From Niebla homalea (lineage: Eukaryota; Ascomycota; Lecanoromycetes; Lecanorales; Ramalinaceae), in contig JAHGAU010000013.1 in NCBI GenBank assembly GCA_019925105.1, positions 62,001 through 126,000 of the forward strand: a stretch of DNA of 64,000 nt, given 5' to 3'. Position numbers and translations under genes: made by a program. This document shows positions 26,100 to 37,699 of this stretch, piece after piece (within the stretch, counting starts at the first letter, position 1; the number at the start of each line of letters is the position of its first letter). The notes under the pieces are model-generated. The model was given only the letters and a program-made list of their open reading frames with translations, did not search any database and was not told the origin of the DNA.

Positions 26100-27200
26100 T
26101 TCCTTATTAAGCTTAAAATACTTTATCTTTATATTGCTATAATTTATATAGTAAAGCCTTATAATTACTTTTAAACCGGTAGCCTATAGTACTGTAACGG
26201 AAGTATTAAGTAATAAAACGATTATATTTACTGTTCTTTACCGCAAACCTAAGGAAGCCACCGAAGTTTCGCTTAAAGTATAGCCGTAACTCTTAAAAAT
26301 AACGTTTTATTTAAGCCTTTAATATATTAAAAGTAAGCTTAATCGGATTATAATTAAGTAAATATAATAATAGATATTTAATAATATAGCCTTTAACTTC
26401 GATAACCTCTTTAATTCAAAAAGAAATATAAATATTAACGTTATTTATATAGATAATATTATTTACGGCGGGGTAAACGTTATATTAAGGTAAAAGCTTA
26501 TTTATAAGCTATTAATAAAGCTCGTTACCGTTATAATAACCCTTTTTAATAAACATATATAGTAGGTATCCGTTAATTATATACGCCGGTAGAATTAACC
26601 ACGTCTCCCCTCGGTTGATATTTACGTAATAGCGGACGGGCTTATTAATAGGCCCGTATATTATTAATTACCAGTAGCTTTAAGCTTTAAAGAGTAACTT
26701 ATTAATAAAACTAAATTAATAAATAAAATAATTGTTTATATTTGCTTATTATATAATCCGTAAGAGCTTACTTTAAAGCCCGATACGTTAACCCTTTTTC
26801 CAACTTAACCCTTACTCTTTTAATATTATTAATAATCTTAATTATAATAACTCTATATCCCACTCTTCTTTTAATTATCGATAAAGCTTAAATTAATAAG
26901 TAAAAAGATAACGCCACTGATATTTAAGTAATATTACTAAGGCAGCAAGGTAAAGCTTCAGCCGTAAACCTTTAAAAGATTATCTAAATAATTCTACCTA
27001 CTTATACCTCTATATACGTTTTTCTTATCTATAAGCCGTAACTTAATAAATCTACGTTTTATTAATAACGGCGATTAACTTCTAATAGTTACGAAGCAGG
27101 AAATAAGCATTATATTTAATAAAGGAGTCGATCTTACGGTATACCATAGCTATAGCTATCCAGAAAACTATTAATATATAGCCGTTAAACCAAAAACACC
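26100..27200 (-). pseudogene. Tc1/mariner transposase, RIP-inactivated
   Basis: Minus-strand reading shows the family features in order. The N-terminal helix-turn-helix part includes QWRYLFTY and, with the stop read through, KEEWDIELL and GLSWKKGLT (about 26785-26920). The start of the catalytic domain is GETWLILPAYIINGYLLYMF (about 26550-26610), the counterpart of the usual RWSVLPAYTIDGYL. The second catalytic segment reads IYINNVNIYI (about 26427-26458), with the expected Asp changed to Asn. The third is YNPIKLTFNILKAWIKR-like (about 26305-26365), the usual NPIE..F..LK.WI.R, with Glu now Lys. Both carboxylate changes are G-to-A, as RIP predicts. The protein would be about 350 residues. It is dead. 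Confidence 0.85.
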
Positions 27201-27296
27201 ATAAATCCACTTATTAATACGATAATTAAGTAACGTATACAGTGGTAAACGTTGCGCAATGCTTTAACAAATTTATATGGTGGTTCCTAACAAAAG

Positions 27297-27351
27297 CCCG
27301 GGAGAAATGCGTTTTTTTTTTGCCAAGCATTTGCAAGCTTCTTAAACATGC
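27297..27351 (-). repeat. Right terminal inverted repeat
   Basis: Reverse complement of the left repeat: CCCGGGAGAAATGCG, a T10 run, then TGCCAAGCATTTGC and ending AAACATGC before the flanking TA. Confidence 0.9.
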
Positions 27352-27353
27352 TA

Positions 27354-28030
27354 AAAGTAGGCTTACTTCCTTGCGGCCCCTCCCCCGACCTTACGCGGAT
27401 GAATATTAGATGAATATACATTATAAATTGGATTAAGCGGATTACTATATTGTATATAGTATTTTACTATATTAAATAAATATAATCTTTCGCCCTTTTT
27501 AAGAGATATCGCCTCTAGAATAGGCCAATTAAAAGGGGGTTACTTTTAACTAATAAAGGGTCCTTTAAGGCGGGGGCTTAACTTAAGGGGGTATTAAATA
27601 TAAAAGCCGTACCGCGCGTTTAAAATTTCAAATAAAAGGACCTTTAAGAAAGAGCAAAATTATAAAAAGTATTTAAATATTTAATAAAATTAATTTTAAA
27701 TCGTAATTTTAATTAATATTTATTTATAGTTATTTAAAGAATAATAAGCTTAATTAAAAAAGTTTTAACCTATAAGTAATATTATTATTAACGTAATTAT
27801 ATTTATAATAATTAAATTAAAATAACGTAATCCGTTTATACTTTTTATAAAAAATATTATTAATAGATTAATTACTTAAAATAAATCGGAGACCCTATTT
27901 AATATTATATTTACCTTATTTTTAATCGAGGATAAACTATTAATACTATTAATTAATAAAAACTTTCTTAATAAATAATTAATTATATATTATTATTACT
28001 TAATAAGCTCGTAATCTTTAATATTATTAT
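27354..28030. other. Flank right of the DNA transposon
   Basis: The first 70 bases are weakly mutated (CCTTGCGGCCCCTCCCCC), then it becomes RIP-degraded. Purine-rich segments such as AGGGGGTATTAAATATA near 27585-27605 recall a polypurine tract before an LTR, but no matching LTR pair was found. Confidence 0.4.
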
Positions 28031-28034
28031 TAAG

Positions 28035-29370
28035 GATCCCTTTAGGAGGCTTTAATAAAAGCTGGTACTTAAAGTTAAATCTATATTATATCCTATAAAG
28101 CCAACGGAAGCCGTTATAACCATAATAATCGGTTTCTACTTAAAGATATTAATTTTTATAATTAAAAAGTTAACGTTTATTCTAATTATATTATTTAAAA
28201 TTAAAAAGATAATAAAAAATAGAAAGTTAATATAATAAGATTAATAAAAAAAAAGTTATAATAACTATTTTAAGGAAAATATTAATTATTTATATCGGGT
28301 TAAATTATTATTTTATTGAATTTTTATTTTAACTTATAAAAGTAATAAATTAAAAGTTTATTAATCCTTTATTTAATATATTTTTATTAAAAAGGTTAAT
28401 TAATAAATATATTAAAAAACGGTAAAAACGTATAACCTTCCGTATATATTAATAGTAATTAAGTTAAATTAAGGTAAAGAAATATTATAAGAATTTACTT
28501 TTAAAGAAATTATTATTACCGTCATTAAAAAAGAAAACATATTTAATAACGTATCCGTTAAGGTATAATTTAACTTATTTTTATATTATATTCCTCGCGG
28601 ATAATATTTATCGTTATATAAGAATAATAAAATTAATAAATTAATTATAAAAAACATTAAAAACGGGTACGTTATTAAGTTTTATAATTATAAGTTACAG
28701 GGAATAATATTAATTATACTATAATCTTTTTCTTTTAAATAATATAATATTAATTATCCTTTATTAATTAATTTATAAATAAAATCTATATTATAATAAA
28801 AGTTTACTAAGAAGTTTAAACCGTAACTTTAAGAAGATAAATATAAATATATTAAATTATCCCGGGAAAGTATAATATTAATAACCTAAAAAACGAATAT
28901 AATTAATAATATAAAGAAAAGTAAATAGTTTATTATTAAAGCTTAAATATATATTATATTATATTATATTATATAAAAGGTTATAAATAAAAAAGTAAAA
29001 AACTATAAAAGTATTTTTATATTTTATTAAAGTAATTCTTAACCTTTTAAAAATATAAAACGTTAATTAAGTTAATATTTTTTTATTAATAAATATACCT
29101 TTATAAAAATTTATGGAAAAGAAAACCTTTTTTATTAATAATATATTTATAGAGGATTACGACCTTCTTACCGAGGATATAAAAGGGTATATACTTTAAA
29201 AATAATAAGCTTTAAGATTTAAATAATAAATTATAATAATTCTAAGTTTTAAAATATTAACCTTAAGAGGGTAAGCTTTATATTTTAAATATAATTAATA
29301 AAATTAATTATAAATATAGTAAAGAAAGTAGTATTTACCTTAAAGAAGGAACCAATAAAACTAAGGATAA
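28035..29370 (+). pseudogene. Degraded plus-strand reading frame, unrecognised, about 445 codons
   Basis: One frame (codon positions fixed by GAT at 28035 and AAC at 29259) reads for 1.3 kb with stops almost all TAA in Gln-compatible places. Readable pieces are ILYPIKPTEAVITIIIGFYL (about 28080-28140), FLYYIPRG (about 28576-28600), YRGLRP-like text near 29150, and NLKRVSFIF (29259-29285). The frame leads directly into the 36-bp repeats. I cannot assign a family. It may be the main body of a repeat-tailed protein. Confidence 0.4.
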
Positions 29371-29650
29371 CCGTATTAAGGGAATTAATATTTACCTTAG
29401 GGGTATAACGTATAAAATAAATAATACTTACTTTAAAAAGGGAACCAATAAGATTAAGGATAACCGTATTAAGGGGGTTAATACCCAGGTTAGTGGTATA
29501 ACGCGTAAAGGGGTTAATACCTAAGTTAGGGGTATAACGCGTAAGGGGGTTAATATTTAGGTTAAAGGTATAACGTATAAGGGGGCCAGCACCCAGGTTA
29601 AAGGTATAACGCGTAAGAAGGGCAGTACCAGCCTTAAAGGTATAATTTAC
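29330..29650 (+). repeat. 36-bp coding minisatellite with a longer duplicated leader
   Basis: A leader with GGAACCAATAA and GGATAACCGTATTAAGG occurs twice (about 29348-29385 and 29441-29475). It is followed by about five units of 36-37 bp, each with GGTATAACG and GGGGTTAATAC (29471-29640). Unit length is a multiple of three, so it keeps frame. Read one way it gives a 12-residue unit GITRKGVNTQVK, in which the Gln codon is CAG in two units and a stop in two others. The upstream frame would instead give GVQRVRGLIPRL with the Gln lost in every copy. The true frame is unresolved. Confidence 0.7.
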
Positions 29651-29829
29651 GTTTATTATATAATTAAAGAATAGGGTAACTTAAAGAGTTTAAGGTTAAA
29701 AATCAAAAGAAAAATAAAACCGAAAAATAAGACGGCGACGATCTCTATATATTAAATATAAATATAAACATTATAAATGAATAACCCCCTTTTTTCGACT
29801 TTAATGAAAATAACGGTCCCGGTAAAAAC

Positions 29830-30260
29830 GACGGAAATTAAGGCTTTTTAAATACCGGCGGCCTCCTTAATAACTTCAACGGGAATAATAGAAATTAAGG
29901 TTCTTTTAATACCGGTGGTCTCCTTAATAATTTTAATAAAAACGGTAAAAACTAAGGCTTTTTTAATACCGGCGGCCTCCTTAATAACCTTAATAAGAAT
30001 AATAAAAATTAAAACTTCTTTAATACCGGCGGCTTCCTTAATAATTTTAATAAGAACGGCGGAAATTAAAGCTCCTTTAATATTAATAGCTTCCTTAATA
30101 ACCTTAATAAAAATAGCGGAAATTAAGGCTTTTTTAATATTAACCTCCTTAATAATTTCGGCGGAAATTAAAATTCCTTTAATACCGGCGGCTTCTTTAA
30201 TAACCTCGGCGGGAACGGCGGAAATCAACGCTTTTTTAATATTAATAATTATATAAGTAA
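29830..30260 (+). repeat. 57-bp coding minisatellite, Gly/Asn-rich 19-residue repeats
   Basis: About seven units of 57 bp (one shortened), each with AATACCGGCGGC and CTCCTTAATAA. In the plus frame set by GGA at 29833 each unit reads FNTGGLLNNFN followed by a few variable residues and GGN, then a TAA stop and GFF. The stop sits where the last unit keeps CAA (GGNQRFF, about 30219-30240), so the stops are former Gln codons changed by RIP. The original was a Gly/Asn/Gln-rich repeat tail. The apparently open minus frame 29848-30228 and plus frame 29915-30256 are other frames of the same repeat and are not called as genes. Confidence 0.8.
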
Positions 30261-30690
30261 TAATTTATTATTAAATATTAAAAATAAACTTAAAATATCC
30301 TTTATATTACCTTATTAAGAATATATAAATAATTAATTAATAAAGTATATTAATACTTATTAAATTATTAATATGAATAAAAAAATAATTAAAGCATAAT
30401 ATAAGATTTTATAAAAAGTTAATTCTATAATAAAGGTAATTATATATTTTAAGTAACTTAATAATATAATTTACCGGGTTCAGAATATTAATAATATAAA
30501 CCCGTAATATCCGGATATAATAAATATTATAAAATAACCTAATGAAATTTCCTGATATAAGAATAATATAAAAAAATAATTATTTAAAAAAAAATTGCTT
30601 AATAATATTATATATTATTCTTATTATTAATAAATTATAAAAGGAAACTTTGAATTTAATTAATTTAAAAAAATATATAAATCGTAAATA
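30261..30690. other. RIP-degraded DNA between two plus-strand frames
   Basis: AT-rich with no clear frame; possibly an extension of the next plus-strand frame. No terminator or promoter is evident. Confidence 0.4.
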
Positions 30691-30699
30691 ATATAATAA

Positions 30700-33000
30700 C
30701 GATAAAATATTAATCCTTTAACGATTTAAGGATTGAAAATTTATTAATTAAGAATTTAAATTTATTGAATTACGCGTTTAAACCTTAAAGAAAAAAGTTA
30801 TAAATAACGTTATTTATAGGAGGGTATATTATAATCTATAAGAATTTAAAGGAATAATTATCTTTATAAATCCGGTAAAGGTAAAACGTAAAGTTACCTT
30901 TAAAGAAGGCTAAAGCGAGGAATCTATAGATATCGATAAGGTAAAATTTATACCTTTTAAAATTAAATTAAATTTATTATATATCGTAAAGTCTTAACCC
31001 TTAAAGCGTAAGAAACCTAATATTTTAATAAAATTAATTAAATATTATAAAGCATTTAAAATAATACTTAAAGAGTTATTACCAAAAGAAAAAATAGCAT
31101 TTTTAATAATTTTTAAATAGAAGTTATTTATTATTTATAAATTAATAAACTTAGCTATCCGCTTATTTTATCGTTTATTATATTTAAGAAAGTATCTTAT
31201 AAGAATTTCCGTTATTATATATAAGATTTAATTAATAAATTATCTTATAAGATTTATTAAGCTTTATAAATATTAACCGCCGTAATAACTTGGTAAAAAG
31301 GTCCTTTTTAACGGGGTCTTAATTTATATTTTTAGTATTTACGGACCGGTATAAAAAGATATAAAAATAATTAATATAAGATTCCGAAATTATTCTTTTA
31401 TAGAAAATTATAATATTTATTATTTCTTATTATATACCGTTATTAATAACCCGCTTAAAAGCTTAATAATTTATAAGGAGAAAAGTAAACTTAATAAAGA
31501 AAACGGATAGATTAATATAATTATATAAGGTTAACGTAATATTAATTATATAACGGAACGGGAAATATTATATTTATTACTTTATTAAAAAGGATTTATA
31601 ACCGCTTTCTTTAATAGAAATTATATAAGGTTAAAATATTATTAAAATAAAAGTAATATTAATCGTAATAATTTAAAACCTATCTTATCCCTTATTAATT
31701 ATATTATTTTATATAAATTTTAAGAAAAATATTTTAAAATATATAAATATTAATCAGAAAGAAAATTATATAAATAAGTCTTTATAATTATTAAAATAAA
31801 AATAAAGGATAAATTTCTACCGTAATAAATACTTATATCTTTATATTATAAACCTTTATTACGTAATTCTTTAAGAGCGTTTTATTATTAAGGATTAAAA
31901 TAACGTAATTAATACGTAAGAAAAAATAATTAAAGCCTTTTTAAAAAAGGTAATACCACTTAATATACCGTTATAGGGTAAATTTATTTATTAAATAAAT
32001 TAAATAGGCTTTTTTAAATATTTTAATATTATTAAAATAATATAAATATTATTAAGGATATTAATAATAATATAACCTTTTTAAAGTTTTATTTTGGTTA
32101 ATTTACGGCTTAAAAACGTTATACTTTATATCCTTATAAAAGTCGGAATCGATATTAAAATCGGAGGAAAATGATTTTTTATCCGTTAATAAATTACTTA
32201 TTAAATAACGCCGACAATAAGGGCCTTCTTCCAGGTTATATAAGAGGATTAAATTATTAAGGATTACTTACGGATAATAAAGACCGTTAATAAATATATT
32301 TATAAGCCGTAATTAAACGGGAAACGGATAAATTTTAAAGATTATTATTTAAATAAGATTCCGGACCTTTATATTTAGTTTTTATTATTTTAAAAGATTT
32401 TACGTAAAAATATAAATATTATATTTTTTTTAAAATTATAGCTTATAAAACCGACGCTTATTAATTTTTAAATTATTAAGCCGTTTCTTAATAACAATAT
32501 ATTCTTAATAAGTTAATAAATTAAACTTATTAATAAGTTTTTTAAAACGGTTTTTTTTATTATATAGCTTTATCACGTATAAGTCCCGGTTAATAACTTA
32601 GATTTATTTAACGGTTAAATACGTAAAACGGTAAGGATCCAAGGTAAAACTTATTAAATTAATTATTAAAATATTATTTACGTAAAATAATATATTTAAA
32701 TAAGTTACCTTAATATTAAATTAAATAAAACGGAAGAAATAATTTTTATAAAATAATTTATTATTCTTATAGTTAAATACGAGGTTATAAACGGGGCTAA
32801 TATTAAAAGGATCGTTTAAAGGGTTAATAACCGTTTATTAATATAACTGAACGTTATATTTATTATTAATAATATTCCCCGTTATTTTATAAAAATAATA
32901 TATAATAATTTTATCGTTAAAGCCGGTTAACTCTTTAAGCCGTTTAAGTTAAGTATTAAAGGTATTATAAAGTAAACTTTAATGAACGTTTTTTATAATT
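30700..33000 (+). pseudogene. Long degraded plus-strand reading frame, unrecognised, about 760 codons
   Basis: The frame reads through 30700-31830, shifts near 31830, and goes on to about 33000. Readable pieces include KVTFKEG (about 30890-30910), ESIDIDKVKFIPFKI (about 30920-30965), YKEKSKLNKENG (about 31470-31510) and ITEREILYLLY (about 31550-31583). In the second part they include GIDIKIGGK (about 32148-32173) and NKIPDLYI (about 32355-32378). Stops are TAA/TAG in Gln-compatible positions. The protein must have been large and not low-complexity, but I recognise no domain. It may form one locus with the repeat-tailed frame upstream. Confidence 0.4.
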
Positions 33001-34261
33001 TATAATAAACGCTTAAAAACGGACTTTTTCTTAATATTTTCTTTTTACGATATTTATTATAAACGTAAATTAAAAAGGATTATTATATTTATTATTTTAA
33101 AAAAGGTTATATCTTTATATATAAAAATACGATTGTTATAAATAAAATAAACTATATATAAAACTATATAATAAAAGGGTGAGTTATCGGTAAAAAAGGT
33201 ATATTTTTTATTAAATTCAAGTTTAATATAAAATTATTTTTATTAATATTAATTAACTTATGATTATTTATTATTTTTAATTTTACTTAATTTAATTTTA
33301 AGGATAAACATCCTTTCTCCTTTTATCTTACTTTAAATTATAAATAAATTAAGATCCTTATAAATAATTAATAAAAACGCTATAAGTTAAGAATTAATAA
33401 AACCGGTAAAAAGGATAAATACGGCTACTTAAACCCGTTACCGTTTATCCGGATATTTAATAGGATCCGTAATTTAATAATAATATAAAAGTTAATTAAG
33501 GTTATTACTATTAAAGAGTAATTAATTAAATAATATATCATTAAGATTATATTTTTCCTTTAAATAACTTCTGATAAATTATAAGTTATATTAATTATAT
33601 TTTTATTAAAATAATTTAATTTTTTATTTTTAACTTTAATTATTTACTTTAAGATAATCTTATCCAATTTACGGTCCTTATTATATATAGTATAAAGCTG
33701 GCTTAAATTATATTAATAAATTATAATAGAATCTATATAAGGTATTAAATAATTTATTTTTAATTATTTAAAAAAGGTTATATAATAAGTAATATCGCTT
33801 TATAAGAATATTTAATAATTATTGCTTAACTTTATTTTCCTATAGAATTCTATTTATATATTCTTTATATAATCGATCGCTTTTTAAGTATTTACCTTAT
33901 ATAGCTTTTTATATAATTATTATTAAGCTTTTTAATAAAAATTATTAAGGTATTATTATTTAAACTTAAAGTCTTTAAGTATAATAATTCTTTTAATCCG
34001 GAGAGGCATATTATAAGAATAAAAAAAATAAAAGGTAAAAATATTAAAAAATATTAATAAAAAGACTTTAAAAAGGGATTAAAGTATAAAGAGATAAAAG
34101 AACTACGGCTTTAAACCTAAATTTATACCTACTTCAATATTATTAACCGGTAAGTACTTAAAATAAGGGTAAAAATAAAGGAGGGTATTACCGGATTTCA
34201 GTAATAAATAAACTCTCTTATATTATTAAATTTTAACTTCCGTGGGATATATTATTAATAA
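33001..34261. other. RIP-degraded DNA, nothing assignable
   Basis: TA-rich. No frame, repeat or element end recognised. Confidence 0.45.
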
Positions 34262-34402
34262 TAAGTGTAGATAATATAAAAGGCGTACGGATCCTAACTA
34301 AGATACTTTTCGATGGTAAGGATAGGTACAGGTAAAAGTGAATTTACGGCCTAAAACAGCACGGGATATGGCCGTTTCCGGCAAGGATCTCACCAAGAAC
34401 AC
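34262..34402. other. Weakly mutated patch abutting the broken end of the minus Gypsy-1
   Basis: CpA and TpG are abundant (for example CGATGGTAAGGATAGG, TCTCACCAAGAACACG). It ends abruptly at the point where similarity to Gypsy-1 begins (34403-34413). No second copy of it is seen in the window and no protein frame stands out. It may be the end of another element or unduplicated host DNA. Confidence 0.5.
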
Positions 34403-37400
34403 GCTTTAAAAAATAATATAACTATATTTTTAATTTTATACTTTTAGGCCTTATATTTATGGTTATAAGATTTTATTTCCGCTTTTTTAATATATTATTA
34501 ATGCTTTATTATATCGTTTTAAATTATTAATAACTCCTTAACTTTTTTAGTTATAACCGGGACTTTTATCCTATTTAATTCGTCGTTAACTTATTCTTAA
34601 AACGTTAAAAAATATTTTATTAAAACTTTTAATAAGGGTTTATTAATTATAATATTATTGCTTATAGAATAAATAAAGTTTATAATCTTTAATATTAAAG
34701 TTTAATTATTTTAATTCTTATAGTAATACGTTTTAAAATAATACTTAAGAATTTAATTTTACCGTTCCGTTTAATTATCCGTTTAAAAATAAAAAAAAAT
34801 ATTTAATTTACGGAATATATATATCGCATTATATACCTCGGATTAATAAGAATTTATAAAAAGTAAACCTTAATTAATTACAATATCTTTAAAAGCCTTA
34901 TATTCTTAGAATATATATTAAAAAAGAAGTTTAATTAATTTAAAAATAATAATCTTTTTAATTACGGGAAATAATCTTAATTTCTTAATTAAACGATTAA
35001 TTATAATTAAGATTATATTATATATATAACTTTATTATTTATTAAGTAATAAATCTATAATTAAATCTATAATAATTTTTTAAAAAGGATATAACGATAT
35101 TAATAAATTATTTAATTTATTATAAAATTTATATTTAAAAGTTTTAATTCTTTAATAAATATTATATAAATTAATATATAATTTAATATTTATATTTATA
35201 TTTTTTTAAATATAAGATTTATTAAGGACTTCCTTAATACGGTTACTTTTAAAATATCCTAAGGCGGGGTTATTATAGTATCGTTTTAATAACTTTTTTT
35301 ATATAATTTCTTTAATAAAAATATATAAGTATTTATTATATCTTAAAAAACCGGTTAAGTTAAATGCTTATTTACCGGTTCTCTTAAATATTTTACTTAT
35401 AAGCTTAATATTTTTATAATTTAAAATAAAAATATCTTTAATTTAAAACGCCTTAATAAGTTTTATTATAAATTTAATCTTAAGATTATATACCGTTTTA
35501 TACGTTATTATAACTTAAATAACGGTATATAGAATAAATTATTTATAATTAATAATTTTAATAATAAAGTTAAGCTATTCTTTAATTACGTTATAAATAT
35601 ATATAATTTATATATCCGTAATATTAACCTTTTTTAAAGTTTAAGGGTCTTTATATTTTATATAATATATTAATTTTAAGTACGTTTCTTAAATAATATT
35701 AATTATTAAATTCTAAATTATTTCCTTTAAAAGAAGAATAATTATTAATAGTTTATATACGTTATTTTTACGTTTTTATATTACTTTATTTTAATTAATT
35801 AAAACTTATTTATAGATTTTTAAGATTTTTTAAAATATAAAATTAATTAAACCCCTTATAATCGTTAACTTTTTTTATAATATAAATAATAACTTTAATA
35901 TTAATATATTAATAAATACGTAATTAAATTATTAATTAAACGTATCCGTCGGGTTAAAAATACCTAATTAGTACTTAATAATAAAGTTAAATAAAATTAA
36001 CTTTATTACTTATCGTATTTACCTACCGTTTAAAATAATAACCCTTATAAAACCTCTTAAGTTATTATAATTAATTAATACCTTAATTATATAGAAATTA
36101 CCCTTAAGGTAATAACGTTATTACTTAAAAGCTATAATAATTATTAATAATTCTTAATTATAAGTTTTATAATTACGTTCCGCGTTTATTATTTTATAAG
36201 ATTAAAAAACGATAGATTATTATTATTTATTTTAATATAATTAAAATAAAATACTTATAAAATTAAAGTTAAATATATTTATTTTAACTTTAATTTAAAA
36301 GCTTAAATTAAAATAACGTAAAATCGGGATATTAAGGAATATTTTATATAGTTTTTTAAACGCCCGTTCTGCCATTAAAAATTACGTAAATAAACCGTAC
36401 TTTATATCTTTTATATTCTTTTTTAATAACTCCGTTAAAGGAGCCGTTTTTATAAAGTAATAATAAATAAAACGTTTAAAGAAATTAATAAAACCAAAAA
36501 AGACCTATATATCGTAAAAGGACTTAAGCTTAAATTATAATATAATTATATTTACTTTATTTTTATTTATTATTATATTTATAATTAATATTATAAATCT
36601 TAGAAATTTTACTTTAATAATAAAAAACTTATATTTTTTAAAACTTATAAAAAGTCTGAATTTTTAAAGCCGCTTTAAAACCCGTTTTATATATATTAAA
36701 TATTCATTTTTAATATATAAGAAAATTAAAATATCATTTAAGTATATAACGTAAAATTTATTAATAATATTGGTTAATGATTTATTAATATAAACTTAAA
36801 AAGTTATTAATATATTTATTAACTTAAATAATATAATTATATATTTAAAATAATTATAATATATCCGGAATATAATTTTTTATTTATTATCCGTTTTAAT
36901 CCGTATATAATAATAAATATCTTTAAAATTAAGCTTTATAATTTTTTTTATTCCGTAAAATTAATTTAAAATTTTATTAATTAAGGGTAAAAAGTAACAA
37001 TTTTTAATTATTATTTTATTTAGCTTTTAATAATTTACGTAAAAATATAAACCTCCGTCCTTCTTAAATATAAAGAGGATCGGTAAATTTATAGGATTAA
37101 TAAAATATTATATTTACTTTTTTATTAATATTTCATTTAAGTAAACTTAAAGAACCGCTAACTCCGTATTAAATAAATTATATAAAGGTTTATATAGTAA
37201 TTTAGCGGTGGTTTTAATTACGTAATTATATCCTATATACGCGGGGAGCTTACCGGCTTCTTCTATTAAAAAAAACGTCTATATATTTAGATAACTTAAT
37301 TAATAAAAATGGTTCCTTTACGGTTAAGTTATAGCCCGTATAACTTTCGACCGCTTTTAAATTAATTTAACTCTTAAATAATGGGTTTATAATTATTAAA

Positions 37401-37508
37401 GTATATATTACCGGCTTTTTTTTTAATATTACCGCGAATATATATAACTTATCGATTTAAAAAGCCTATTTATTAACCCCGAAGCGCTACCTCCTTTCCT
37501 TAAAGTTT
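34403..37508 (-). mobile_element. Gypsy-1 minus-strand copy, left piece (pol part)
   Basis: It matches, in reverse complement, the complete plus-strand Gypsy-1 from about 49437 back to about 46300. It carries integrase with the degraded HPQTDGQTER motif at about 34755-34785, and reverse transcriptase with the degraded YLDD motif near 36724-36750. The left end is truncated: the integrase C-terminus, chromodomain, 3' region and 3' LTR are missing. At 37508 it is interrupted by Copia-2 and resumes at 43721; the join across AGTTT is exact when compared with the plus-strand copy. Confidence 0.9.
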
Positions 37509-37643
37509 TGTTGAAATGGTAGGGTATAACTTGCTTAGTTGAGTACTATATAAGGTGCTGAGCGATATCTATCTATGAGAAGTGGAAGTACGCTAGTTCC
37601 CTTTTAATAATAGCCAAGGTCTCTGCCTTCTGTACTTCTAATA
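37509..37643 (-). repeat. Copia-2 3' LTR
   Basis: 135 bp, TGTTGAAATGGTAGGG to CTTCTAATA on the plus strand. The outer left part keeps TpG; the inner part is partly mutated. Confidence 0.93.
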
Positions 37644-37699
37644 TTCCTACTCGATCAGTAGCTTTATAACATTATAATACCGTAACATTTATTAAATAA

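Larger units (their letters stand above)
23830..27351 (-). mobile_element. Tc1/mariner-type DNA transposon with 55-bp TIRs (3522 bp)
   Basis: Inverted repeats of about 55 bp lie at 23830-23885 and 27297-27351, each containing GCAAATGCTTGGCA and an A- or T-run. Each end is flanked by TA (23828-23829 and 27352-27353), the target of this superfamily. A minus-strand transposase fills the right half. At 3.5 kb it is about twice the usual Tc1/mariner length, because the left half carries a second, convergent frame. The ends and the first few hundred bases on the left are weakly mutated; the middle is RIP-degraded. Confidence 0.85.

Noticed and set aside
29848..30256. Two open frames (minus 29848-30228, plus 29915-30256) over the 57-bp repeat
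   Set aside because: Tandem repeats with unit length divisible by three keep every frame open or closed alike. The frame with CAA/TAA variation at one site explains the data better.
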